This document shows positions 10,051 through 17,909 of a DNA stretch of 38,386 nt, piece after piece. The position numbers and the translations under genes are program-made. The notes under the pieces are model-generated. The model searched no databases, had not been told where the DNA came from, and saw nothing but the letters and a program-made list of their open reading frames with translations. Position 1 is the stretch's first letter. Each line of letters begins with the position of its first letter. This DNA is from a virus: positions 1 to 38,386 of the IMG/VR virus record IMGVR_UViG_3300020578_000200. The stretch is one strand, 5' to 3'.

Positions 10051-10318
10051 GAAACACTGCCCTTTCTATCGGCTATGAAAACAATATATAATATACAAAC
10101 CAAAAAACAAAAATATTTTTTATCTAACCCCACCAAGTTGCGCCAACGGAACTTATATATCGATATAGCGAGATATTGTATATCGGCTTAAAATAATTTT
10201 TAGTACCATCCATTTTAAAAAAGCACCTATATAATAAAATTATATTCGTATGATAATTTAGTGCTTGGCAAAGCAAAAATGGCGGCACATAATACAAGGC
10301 TAACAGCGGGAGAAAGCC
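10051..10318. promoter_or_regulatory. Divergent control region between the SNF2 gene and the forward replication genes
   Basis: An AT-rich 268-base gap between divergent genes, so it must hold promoters for both directions. A forward -10-like TATAAT lies at 10230-10235 without a good -35. A reverse-strand TATATTATATATT tract lies near 10085-10100. A perfect 12-bp palindrome TATATCGATATA occupies 10156-10167, and CGATATA (10161-10167) pairs with TATATCG (10179-10185). These are candidate operator sites. Which protein binds is unknown. Confidence 0.5.
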
Positions 10319-10648
10319 GTGACTGTATATATCACACAAGAAGTTAAAAACCGTGATCTTTCAGACGCTGTTGCTTTTGGCGAGTTGGATATACTTATTC
10401 CTGCAAAGGATCAAGTGGCGCTTTCTGCGATGCCAACCGTTAGAAGAATGCAGCGTAAGTTAGGTAGGTTTACAGATGAAGACTATCTTATTTTAGCAGG
10501 TGACCCTGTTTGTATTGGTATTGCATGTGCACTTGCTGCTATGAACAATAATGGTCGTTTTAAAGTGCTTAAATGGGATAGGTTAGAAGAACGTTATTTG
10601 CCTATAAATATAAACTTCTACCAGAAAGAGGAGGCTATAATTGAATGA
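10319..10648 (+). CDS. Conserved hypothetical phage protein
   Basis: A 109-residue protein starting at GTG 10319, chosen because GGGAGAAAG lies just upstream. It is mixed alpha/beta, with DYLILAGDPVCIGIACALAA (a predicted hydrophobic helix) and a C-terminal FKVLKWDRLEERYLPINI. Short proteins with this GDP...KWDR layout are familiar next to replication genes of marine podoviruses, but no function is known to me. It overlaps the next gene by 8 bases, implying coupled translation. It is the first gene of the forward replication operon. Confidence 0.8.
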   Translation: MTVYITQEVKNRDLSDAVAFGELDILIPAKDQVALSAMPTVRRMQRKLGRFTDEDYLILAGDPVCIGIACALAAMNNNGRFKVLKWDRLEERYLPININFYQKEEAIIE

Positions 10649-11189
10649 CTTTGAAACATTGGCTACGACGCTAGGTCAGGTACGTGAAGAAGATTTGCAA
10701 GGTGTCGCGAATCTTGTGCGTACGCAACTGGCATTAGAACGTACAGTTGAAAACTTAGAAGAGCAGTTAAAAAAGGCAAAAGAGGAACTACGTCAAATAG
10801 CAGAAGACCTTTTACCATCTGCTTTAGAAGAACATGGCTTGCGTGAGTTACGCATGACTGATGGCAGTATTGTTTCTACGGTCATGTTTTATGGTGCTTC
10901 GATACCAAAGGAACGTACCGCAGAAGCATTTTACTGGTTACGTAATAATTCTTTCGGGGACTTGATAAAAAACACAGTTTCCGTAAGTTTCGGTAGGGAC
11001 GAAGATAAGGCCGCGCAAAACTTAATCAATGATTTAAGTAAGCGTGGGCTAAATACTTCGCAAAAAGAATGGGTAGAACCAATGACGCTCAAGGCTTTTG
11101 TTAAGGAGCAATTGGAGGCAGGTCGCGATATGCCTACAGACCTATTTGGAGTTTTTATTGGTAAACGCGCAAAAATTAAAGGAAAGTAA
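10641..11189 (+). CDS. Coiled-coil protein next to the ssDNA-binding gene, function unknown
   Basis: A 182-residue protein. The start is TTG 10641, placed 7 bases after a strong AGAGGAGG; no ATG fits the RBS. Residues about 28-62 form a coiled coil (TVENLEEQLKKAKEELRQIA). The C-terminal half contains IKNTVSVSFGRDEDKAAQNL and MTLKAFVKEQLEAGRDMPTD, ending in a basic tail KRAKIKGK. Homologous-looking proteins are common in marine phages beside SSB genes. The layout recalls Gp157-type coiled-coil proteins, but I do not assign it. A replication or recombination accessory role is inferred from context only. Confidence 0.85.
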   Translation: MNDFETLATTLGQVREEDLQGVANLVRTQLALERTVENLEEQLKKAKEELRQIAEDLLPSALEEHGLRELRMTDGSIVSTVMFYGASIPKERTAEAFYWLRNNSFGDLIKNTVSVSFGRDEDKAAQNLINDLSKRGLNTSQKEWVEPMTLKAFVKEQLEAGRDMPTDLFGVFIGKRAKIKGK

Positions 11190-11190
11190 A

Positions 11191-11997
11191 ATGGTTAAAG
11201 GTACACAGGTAGCAGTCCAGAAAGAACAAACCGCCATAGCAGTATATGAAGGTTTTGAAGCTGATGCAGGATCAGGGTTTGAAGAAATTACTTCATCTGA
11301 CCTTTCTATTCCATTCTTGCGGATACTTGCTCAATTAAGTCCGCAAGTGAATAAGCGTGATGGCGCATATATCCAAGGTGCAGAACCCGGAATGATATTA
11401 AACACCCTTACTAACGAAGCCTATAATGGTGACGAAGGTATTTTGGTTATTCCTTGCCATAGCAATCGTCGCTTGGTTGAATGGACACCACGCGAAAAAG
11501 GTGGTGGATATGTTGCAACACATTTGCCAACTGACCTAATTGCAAAGACAACCCGCCAAGATGAACGCAACAACGACATTTTGCCAAATGGTAATTTGTT
11601 GACTAACACTTACCAAATTTTCGTTATACTGCTGCATCCTGAACTTGGACCACAACGTTGTTTGATTACTATGACAAGTACTCAAACCAAAAAGGCTAAA
11701 AAGTGGATTGGGCAAATGCAAGCGTTTCAAGGTCGGCGTAAGGATGGTAGCATTTATACTATGCCGATGGCTTCAAACGTATACAGGTTGCGTACAGTAG
11801 AAGAACGTAACGATAAAGGTAGTTGGTTTGGTTGGGAGTTTAAGCGCGAACGTGTAATTGACCTTAAAAACCAAAATGACGCTGACCTGTATGGCATAGC
11901 AAGTGGTTTTTCTGTTTCGTTAAAAGCAGGTGAAATTACTGTTAGAGCCGATATTGGTGAAACCCACGAAGAAGATGACGACTCGGCACCGTTTTAA
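11191..11997 (+). CDS. Putative single-stranded DNA-binding protein
   Basis: A 268-residue protein starting at ATG 11191, one base after the previous stop and preceded by AAAGGAAAG; upstream in-frame codons lack an RBS. The middle part contains aromatic and basic strands (GILVIPCHSNRRLVEW, GSWFGWEFKRERVIDL) compatible with an OB-fold. The C-terminus EEDDDSAPF is acidic and ends in Phe, the arrangement used by T7 gp2.5-like and bacterial SSB proteins to contact partners. It lies just before primase, helicase and polymerase genes. The assignment rests on the tail, size and context; a different replication accessory protein remains possible. Confidence 0.7.
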   Translation: MVKGTQVAVQKEQTAIAVYEGFEADAGSGFEEITSSDLSIPFLRILAQLSPQVNKRDGAYIQGAEPGMILNTLTNEAYNGDEGILVIPCHSNRRLVEWTPREKGGGYVATHLPTDLIAKTTRQDERNNDILPNGNLLTNTYQIFVILLHPELGPQRCLITMTSTQTKKAKKWIGQMQAFQGRRKDGSIYTMPMASNVYRLRTVEERNDKGSWFGWEFKRERVIDLKNQNDADLYGIASGFSVSLKAGEITVRADIGETHEEDDDSAPF

Positions 11998-12017
11998 TCT
12001 TGCTTGATCGTTTTACG

Positions 12018-12038
12018 AGGAGGGTGTAATGCCCTCCT
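12018..12038 (+). terminator. GC-rich hairpin between the SSB-like and primase genes
   Basis: AGGAGGG (12018-12024) and CCCTCCT (12032-12038) form a perfect 7-bp stem with loop TGTAATG. The following TTATTGCTTCTT is only moderately T-rich, so this is a weak terminator or an attenuator that lowers expression of the primase relative to the SSB-like protein. An mRNA-stabilising 3' end is an alternative. Confidence 0.5.
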
Positions 12039-12063
12039 TATTGCTTCTTATGGGTAGAAAGTC

Positions 12064-13593
12064 ATGGAACACGCACAATCGTTTTTTAATCTGTTTTTAG
12101 GCAACAATCGTGCGCACGGCACATTTAAAGTAAGTGCCGAGCGTAGTGATGGTAAAAAGAAAGGCGTTGCAAAGGTTTTACAAGAACAAACAACAATTAA
12201 TCATTGGCAAGACCATTTAGAAGGCAACGTTGGATTAGGTATTATCCCTATAAAAGATAATGACCATTGTCATTGGGGTGCTATTGATGTTGATGAGTAT
12301 AATTTAAACCATAGCAAACTCATTTCTAAAATCGAGCATCAAAATATTCCTGCGGTTGTTTGCCGTAGTAAAAGTGGAGGTGCGCATATTTTCTTTTTCT
12401 TTCAACAGGAAATTTTCGCAGAAGAACTGCAAGACAAACTTAATGAAATTGCGGCTTTTTTAGGCTACGCCGGAAGCGAAGTTTTTCCTAAGCAAACACA
12501 TTTGTTAGTCGATCGTGGCGACACAGGCAACTTTTTAAACATGCCTTATTTTGCCGGAGAAAGAACAACTCGTTATGCTTTTAGTAAAAACGCAGAAAGC
12601 CTAAATCTAGATGAGTTTGTTGAGTTTGCACTATCACGTGTAATAACACCAAAAGCGTTTTTTGAATTAAAAATATCTTCTGGTAAAGAAGAAGAGTTAT
12701 TGCCTGAAGGACCACCGTGTTTGCAACATCTATGTGCACAGGGTTTTGGTGAAGGCAGTAGAAACAATGCTTTGTTTAATCTTGGTGTGTATGCACGTAT
12801 GGCGCACCCTGACCATTGGGAACAAATAGTTCAAAAATATAATATTGATTATTTAAAGCCGCCATTAGGCAATACTGAGGTTGGTGCAGTAATCAAACAA
12901 TTAAATAAAAAAGAATATTACTATAAGTGTTCAGATCAACCTATATCAAGCCACTGCAATAAGTCGATGTGTATGACCCGTAAGTTTGGCGTTGGTCCAG
13001 GACAAAGTAACAATAGCTTTTCAAGTTTAACTAAAATTAATGGTGACCCACCTATCTGGATATTAACTATAGATGGCAAGCGTGTTGAATTAAGCACCGA
13101 AGCTATGGTTAGCCAAACCGTATTTCAAAAAGAATGTGTTGCGCAGATTAACATGTTTCCGATAGCGGTAAACCCTCGTGCATGGCAAACACGCATGCAG
13201 GGGTTGTTAGATAATTTAACAATAGTAGAAGTTCCGCCAGATGCCACATTGCGTGGTGAGTTTGAAGATTTACTCGCAAGTTTCTGTTGTGACCGTGCCC
13301 GTGGCGAAACCCGTGAAGATATATTGCAAGGTATTGCTGTGTGGTTAGATGGACGAGTATACTTTCAAGTAAAGGATGTACGTAAGCATCTGCAGGTAAA
13401 TAACTTCACGCATTATAGCAGTAATCGGATTACGCTGCGCCTTACTGATCTTGGTGCCGAAAAAATGTTTTGGAAACCAAACAATAAAGGTATTCACGTA
13501 TGGAGTTTGCCGCAAGAGTTTTTTGGTAACTCAGCAAACGAACAAACTGAAATACAACTACCTGAGTTGAAAAAAGATTCTAATGTTATCTAA
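12064..13593 (+). CDS. Archaeo-eukaryotic-type primase (TOTE-like primase domain)
   Basis: A 509-residue primase-polymerase. The N-terminal AEP core shows WGAIDVDEY with Asp75 and Asp77 as metal ligands, the nucleotide-binding SKSGGAHIFFFF with His108, and GNFLNMPYFAGERTTRYAF, the pattern seen in TOTE-type primases. Residues about 290-320 hold a Cys-rich segment (KCSDQPISSHCNKSMCMTRK) that may bind zinc. The C-terminal third has no recognised motif. It would lay primers for the PolA-like enzyme encoded 8 kb downstream. The start at ATG 12064 has a nearby AGAAAG. The gene overlaps the UvrD-like helicase by 11 bases, a pairing that suggests they work together. Confidence 0.85.
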   Translation: MEHAQSFFNLFLGNNRAHGTFKVSAERSDGKKKGVAKVLQEQTTINHWQDHLEGNVGLGIIPIKDNDHCHWGAIDVDEYNLNHSKLISKIEHQNIPAVVCRSKSGGAHIFFFFQQEIFAEELQDKLNEIAAFLGYAGSEVFPKQTHLLVDRGDTGNFLNMPYFAGERTTRYAFSKNAESLNLDEFVEFALSRVITPKAFFELKISSGKEEELLPEGPPCLQHLCAQGFGEGSRNNALFNLGVYARMAHPDHWEQIVQKYNIDYLKPPLGNTEVGAVIKQLNKKEYYYKCSDQPISSHCNKSMCMTRKFGVGPGQSNNSFSSLTKINGDPPIWILTIDGKRVELSTEAMVSQTVFQKECVAQINMFPIAVNPRAWQTRMQGLLDNLTIVEVPPDATLRGEFEDLLASFCCDRARGETREDILQGIAVWLDGRVYFQVKDVRKHLQVNNFTHYSSNRITLRLTDLGAEKMFWKPNNKGIHVWSLPQEFFGNSANEQTEIQLPELKKDSNVI

Positions 13594-15112
13594 CCCGCAT
13601 ATTGTGCTTGGCCCTCCAGGAACAGGCAAAACAACACGTTTGCTCAACCTTGTAGAGCAATATCTACAAGCAGGCGTGCCGCCTGATAGAATAGGATATT
13701 TTGCGTTTACTCGTGCCGCAGCCAATGAAGCAATGATACGGGCTATGAGTAAATTTAAAATTGTAGAAAAAGACCTACCGTATTTTAAAACGCTCCATAG
13801 TTTAGCTTACGGGCAACTTGGCGTTTCACGTAACCAAATGATGACAGAAACCCATTACGGTGAAGTTGCGAAGTGGTTAAAAATCGGTGGTTTTGTTGTT
13901 TCGCCAGAAAAACAAGATGGACCGTATTTAGATTTTGGTTATGGCGATAAGTTTTTAGAACTTATTACCATGTCACGTATAACGTGTCGTGCTTTGCGTG
14001 AGGTATATACATATTCAACCGTGCCGTTAAAAACTGATTGGATGCGTGTTGATTATGTAGATAGAGGATTGGCCCATTATAAGAAAACCATTGGTCTGTA
14101 TGATTATACTGATCTGTTAGAAGATTTTATAGCTAAAGAACTATCCCCTAAGTTGGAGGTTATGTTTATCGACGAAGCACAAGATTTAAGTGCGTTGCAA
14201 TGGCGTATGGTCCAACAACTTATGAAACGTGCAAAACATGTTTACATCGCAGGTGATGATGACCAAGCTATTTATCGTTGGGCCGGAGCAGATATCGACT
14301 ACTTTATTGGTTTAAAGGGTGCCGTAGAAGTATTAGGGCAAAGTTATCGTATACCAGTATTGCACCATGAAGTAAGCCAAAAAGTAGTTCAGCGAATACC
14401 AAATCGCCGAGAGAAGCCTTTTTTACCAAAAAAAGAGGAAGGCATAGTGCAATGGCATCGCCATAGCGAAGAGGTAGATTTAGAATCAGGTGAGTGGTTG
14501 TTGTTAAGTCGTACTCGTAAAGGGGCTACTCAATTAGAAGAAGAAGTTCGTCAACGAGGATTACTATACAATCATAATGCATCACGTTCTATTGATAGTG
14601 ATGTTATAGATGCTGTCCGTTTGTGGGAGGCTTTACGTAATGGACAAAAACTACGTGTTGTTGACGTGCGCACTGTATATAAGTACATGCTGCTAAATAG
14701 TCAGGTTCAGTTTGGTTTTAAAAAGTTACCAAATGTGCGAGATGACGTTTACTTGGGTATAGATGAATTGCTGACTAACCATGGACTCATGCACACTTTG
14801 CCTTGGGACGAAGGATTAGGAAAAATTCCTGCAAGAGATCGTGCTTATTTGAAAGCATGTTTTAAGCGAGGTCAAACACTAGATGCAAAACCACGCATAA
14901 CGATAAGTACAATCCATGCGGCAAAAGGTCGTGAAGCAGAAAATGTTTTATTGACTACAGATAGTTCTGGTCAAATGCAGAGTATGTGGCGCAAAACTAT
15001 GAACCAAGAAGAAGATGAGGCCAGAGTATTTTACGTTGGCCTTACAAGAGCAAAGCATAAACTACATTTTATACATCCAATGCGAACGCGAGGTTATTTA
15101 ATACCGCATTGA
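13583..15112 (+). CDS. UvrD/Rep-like superfamily 1 DNA helicase
   Basis: A 509-residue SF1 helicase with the expected motifs in order: Walker A GPPGTGKTTRLL (about 10-21), motif Ia GYFAFTRAAANEA, Walker B MFIDEAQDL, motif III YIAGDDDQAIYRWAGAD, motif V STIHAAKGREAENVLL and motif VI FYVGLTRAKHKLHFIHP. It is shorter than bacterial UvrD (about 720), so the 1B/2B insertions are reduced. It should unwind DNA 3'-5' using ATP. Overlap with the primase gene and the absence of a DnaB-like or T7 gp4-like helicase in the window suggest it is the main replicative helicase, though a recombination role is possible. Confidence 0.95.
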   Translation: MLSNPHIVLGPPGTGKTTRLLNLVEQYLQAGVPPDRIGYFAFTRAAANEAMIRAMSKFKIVEKDLPYFKTLHSLAYGQLGVSRNQMMTETHYGEVAKWLKIGGFVVSPEKQDGPYLDFGYGDKFLELITMSRITCRALREVYTYSTVPLKTDWMRVDYVDRGLAHYKKTIGLYDYTDLLEDFIAKELSPKLEVMFIDEAQDLSALQWRMVQQLMKRAKHVYIAGDDDQAIYRWAGADIDYFIGLKGAVEVLGQSYRIPVLHHEVSQKVVQRIPNRREKPFLPKKEEGIVQWHRHSEEVDLESGEWLLLSRTRKGATQLEEEVRQRGLLYNHNASRSIDSDVIDAVRLWEALRNGQKLRVVDVRTVYKYMLLNSQVQFGFKKLPNVRDDVYLGIDELLTNHGLMHTLPWDEGLGKIPARDRAYLKACFKRGQTLDAKPRITISTIHAAKGREAENVLLTTDSSGQMQSMWRKTMNQEEDEARVFYVGLTRAKHKLHFIHPMRTRGYLIPH

Positions 15113-15123
15113 TAAAATAGGGT

Positions 15124-15152
15124 TTGTCTTTCAAAAACGTTAGGGTTTAAAT
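15124..15152 (+). promoter_or_regulatory. Sigma70-like promoter upstream of the 95-residue gene
   Basis: TTGTCT (15124-15129), 17-base spacer, TTAAAT (15147-15152), just after the helicase stop. An ATAGGG box precedes the -35, as in other promoters of this phage (compare 26985 and 28769). TAGGGTTT occurs twice here, 23 bases apart. Confidence 0.4.
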
Positions 15153-15178
15153 TAGCAACCGTAATAAGGAGGTATTCT

Positions 15179-15466
15179 ATGGCTATTGAAACTACGGTGC
15201 CGTATTTTATTGAAATAACGCTACAAGAAGCAAACGTTCGTGCCATAGAAAATGGTTATGAAAGGTTCCTACAAAAGGAACAATTTGCAGCTCTTGAGCA
15301 GGGTAAAAAGTATCCTGTTCAAACAATATACGAAATGCAAGATTATGCACGTTTAGTGGTTGTGCTTAATTCACAAGGCGAAACTGCATGGCTTGACATT
15401 AATTTTGAAAACCTACACAAACTACCACTACTCGTACTAGAACTACCCGAAAATGTTGTACACTAA
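15179..15466 (+). CDS. Hypothetical protein
   Basis: A 95-residue protein with a strong RBS, AAGGAGG, 6 bases before ATG 15179. The sequence is soluble and mixed alpha/beta: ITLQEANVRAIENGYERFLQ, a helix, then QDYARLVVVLNSQGETAWLDI strands. No motif is recognised. It is followed by the DUF932 gene after 25 bases and probably shares its transcript. Function unknown. Confidence 0.75.
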   Translation: MAIETTVPYFIEITLQEANVRAIENGYERFLQKEQFAALEQGKKYPVQTIYEMQDYARLVVVLNSQGETAWLDINFENLHKLPLLVLELPENVVH

Positions 15467-15491
15467 CCGCCAACTGATAGGAGAAAGTATC

Positions 15492-16523
15492 ATGGCACAC
15501 CTTATTGAAACAATGGCATACACAGGCGAAACACCTTGGCACGGACTTGGTAAACAAGTTCATGGCAACATGACCCCCGAAGAAATGCTTGTAGCCGCAG
15601 GTATTGACTGGACTGTTAGCAAACGTCCTGCTTATATTGCGAGCAATGGCACAGTAACTAATCTGTATCGCCCCGAAGATAGCGGTGCAATGCAACTGGT
15701 AGAAGACAACTTCTTTGTAGTGCGCGATAGCGACAACAAAGTGCTTAGTCATTGCGGCAGTGGTTACAATCCTTTCCAAAACCGTGATGTTATGTCGTTT
15801 TTTAAGCGTTTTACCGAAGCAGGCGACATGTTTATGGAAACTGCAGGTAGCTTAAAAGAAGGCCAAGAAATTTGGGGCCTTGCTAAATTAAAAGATGGTT
15901 TCCAACTCGCAGGTGGCGATGAGGTAAAAGGTTACTTGTTGTTGAATAATAGCCATCGCGTTGGTAAAGCTATGACCGCTATGTTCACGCCTATTCGTGT
16001 GGTGTGCAACAATACACTCACCTTGGCCCTTAACGATTCCAGTGCTAACAAGTTTCGTATCTTACATTTGCAAATGTTTGACCAAGAAATTATGGCAGCA
16101 GCTGAAGAAGCTCTTGGCCTGAGCAATACACGCATGGCGCAGTTCCGTGAGCAGTCAGAGTTCCTTGCTTCTAAAAAGGCAAAAACGTTGGAGGTAGATA
16201 ACTTTATTGCCGAGTTGTTCCAAAAGGATACGTTGCTTGAGCGTGGCAAAGCTGCCGAACAAAACAAACTGCCTCCGTTGCGCGATGAGTTCAAACGTAC
16301 GGCATTGGCAGTTTCAGAGGCTTACGAAGTAAGTCCCGGAAGCACCCTTGCTTCTGCCAAGGGTACATGGTGGGGAGCACTTAATGCCGTCACCTATGTG
16401 GTTGACCACCCGCGCCGCGCAAGCACTGAAGGCAGCAATCTTTACAGTGCATGGTTCGGCAATGGTGCAAATGTGAAACGCCGTGCTATGGAAAAAGCGT
16501 TGGAATATGCTAACGCCGCTTAA
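15492..16523 (+). CDS. DUF932 family protein
   Basis: A 343-residue protein covering the full DUF932 (phage/plasmid-like protein TIGR03299) length. ATG 15492 is chosen over an in-frame ATG at 15453 because AGGAGAAAG lies just upstream and the family begins with this AHLIETMAYTGETPWHGLG stretch. Other family signatures are FFVVRDSDNKVLSHCGSGY and FTPIRVVCNNTLTLAL. The biochemical role of DUF932 is not established; these proteins occur on phages and plasmids near replication genes. The gene is richer in GC and preferred codons than its neighbours, suggesting high expression. It ends the transcript at the terminator 12 bases downstream. Confidence 0.93.
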   Translation: MAHLIETMAYTGETPWHGLGKQVHGNMTPEEMLVAAGIDWTVSKRPAYIASNGTVTNLYRPEDSGAMQLVEDNFFVVRDSDNKVLSHCGSGYNPFQNRDVMSFFKRFTEAGDMFMETAGSLKEGQEIWGLAKLKDGFQLAGGDEVKGYLLLNNSHRVGKAMTAMFTPIRVVCNNTLTLALNDSSANKFRILHLQMFDQEIMAAAEEALGLSNTRMAQFREQSEFLASKKAKTLEVDNFIAELFQKDTLLERGKAAEQNKLPPLRDEFKRTALAVSEAYEVSPGSTLASAKGTWWGALNAVTYVVDHPRRASTEGSNLYSAWFGNGANVKRRAMEKALEYANAA

Positions 16524-16534
16524 TTGAACTTTAC

Positions 16535-16567
16535 AGGGCCATGTTAGAAAAAGCATGGCCCTTTTTT
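16535..16567 (+). terminator. Rho-independent terminator
   Basis: GGGCCATG (16536-16543) and CATGGCCC (16554-16561) form a perfect 8-bp stem, extendable by an A-T pair, with loop TTAGAAAAAG and six Ts (16562-16567). It ends the replication operon. The T tract runs directly into CGGAGG, the RBS of the next gene, so read-through or a downstream promoter must supply the methyltransferase gene. Confidence 0.9.
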
Positions 16568-16578
16568 CGGAGGTAATT

Positions 16579-17259
16579 ATGGAAGAAACTACACTGCACC
16601 CATCTGGATTATATATCCGAAAAGATTCGTATGATTCAGAAATCATAAAAGAAATTTATCGCAGTTATGGCTGGATGGATATGAAAGGTAAAGTTGTGTT
16701 TGACGTAGGCGCAAACTTTGGAGCCTTTAGTTTCTATGCTCTTAAAAATGGTGCGAAATATGTTTATGCTTTTGAGCCCGAGCAAGAAAATTTTGAACTG
16801 CTGCGTAAAAACTTAGGTCGGTTTGAAAAAAACCTTTTAGATAATTCATCTCGTATTAAACTCGTTAATGCTGCTTTGGTCAGTGGACAGGACGGTGAAA
16901 TTGATTTTTATCTTACAAAGGGTATCAATCACGGTAATTACTCGATTTATTCTTATCAAGGCAGGGATAAAGTTACTGTAAAATCAGTTAATTTTGCACG
17001 GGCGTTAGAAAAAACAAAACCAGAGTGCATTAAGTTTGATTGCGAAGGTGCCGAACATGATTTGTTACCATGCGCTTTACCCGATACAGTGGAACAAGTA
17101 GCCATGGAACTTCATTATAACAGTCCGGCGCATACTGTTCCAAACTGGTTCGATAACTCTGTAAATATAATCAAGATGTTTGCTGATTGGGAAACAGTAA
17201 AGGAACCAAAAAGAAATCCAAAACTTTGGCATACATTAGGGGGATGGAGAAAAAAATGA
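16579..17259 (+). CDS. FkbM-family SAM-dependent methyltransferase
   Basis: A 226-residue class I methyltransferase. ATG 16579 is chosen for CGGAGG at 16568-16573; the upstream in-frame ATG lies inside the terminator. Motif I is VVFDVGANFGAFSFYAL (about 44-60), followed by the acidic YAFEPEQENFELL, and IKFDCEGAEHDLL (about 153-165) is the FkbM signature. FkbM enzymes usually O-methylate sugars or related small molecules. Here it precedes an HMUDK_hel protein and a glycosyltransferase, so it could methylate a sugar attached to DNA or to the cell surface. That link is inference. It begins the modification block after a terminator. Confidence 0.92.
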   Translation: MEETTLHPSGLYIRKDSYDSEIIKEIYRSYGWMDMKGKVVFDVGANFGAFSFYALKNGAKYVYAFEPEQENFELLRKNLGRFEKNLLDNSSRIKLVNAALVSGQDGEIDFYLTKGINHGNYSIYSYQGRDKVTVKSVNFARALEKTKPECIKFDCEGAEHDLLPCALPDTVEQVAMELHYNSPAHTVPNWFDNSVNIIKMFADWETVKEPKRNPKLWHTLGGWRKK

Positions 17260-17314
17260 TTGCCAAACGTTTTTCGTAGTTTAATTTAAAAACGCCCACA
17301 GAAAGGAGGCAGTC

Positions 17315-17908
17315 ATGTATTACGTTATCGCACCGAATACCCAAGGCGAAAAACCATACGGTTTTTATAAATTTTCTAACTTAAAACAAGCCAAGGGTTC
17401 AAACGTTGTTGACGAGTATGCTATGGTATTCAGTACACCTGAACAACTTGCTGAAAACTTTAGTATAGAAGAAATTAATGGTGTTATTTCTGTTGTGAGT
17501 AGCAAACAGATTTCCGTAGGCAAGAATATAAAATTTTCTGCAAAACAGTTGTTTGAAATTACAGCGGAAAAAGCAGTGAGTGTCAAACCTGTTGAACAAG
17601 TTGTACAGGAGGATGTAATGGAAGAAAAAGAAATTGTTCAGCCCGTTAAAAAAGCTAAAAACAAAACCCCGAAAGTAAAAACAGTATCCAAACCAAAAAC
17701 GTTTATCAGCGGGGAGTTAAAGGTACTTAAACCTTTTACGGGTAGTCCTAACAGTATTCGCGGTAAAAATTTAACAATCATTTTAAACAGCGCAACGGCG
17801 GATGCCGCTATTTCAAAAATGGTTGATTCAGCAGTAACTGAAAAAGTTGCACGTAATTTTATCCGTTGGGCCGCAGCTGAAGGCTACATTCAAGTGATAA
17901 ATAAGTAA
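17315..17908 (+). CDS. Hypothetical protein with a Lys-rich linker
   Basis: A 197-residue protein with RBS AGAAAGGAGG before ATG 17315. Residues 1-90 are a small mixed domain (MYYVIAPNTQGEKPYGFYKF). Residues about 105-130 form a Lys/Pro/Val-rich linker (KKAKNKTPKVKTVSKPKT). The C-terminal 65 residues look helical (AISKMVDSAVTEKVARNFIR) and could be a small DNA-binding domain. It is separated from the HMUDK_hel gene by one base, implying coupled expression. No family is recognised. Confidence 0.8.
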   Translation: MYYVIAPNTQGEKPYGFYKFSNLKQAKGSNVVDEYAMVFSTPEQLAENFSIEEINGVISVVSSKQISVGKNIKFSAKQLFEITAEKAVSVKPVEQVVQEDVMEEKEIVQPVKKAKNKTPKVKTVSKPKTFISGELKVLKPFTGSPNSIRGKNLTIILNSATADAAISKMVDSAVTEKVARNFIRWAAAEGYIQVINK

Positions 17909-17909
17909 C

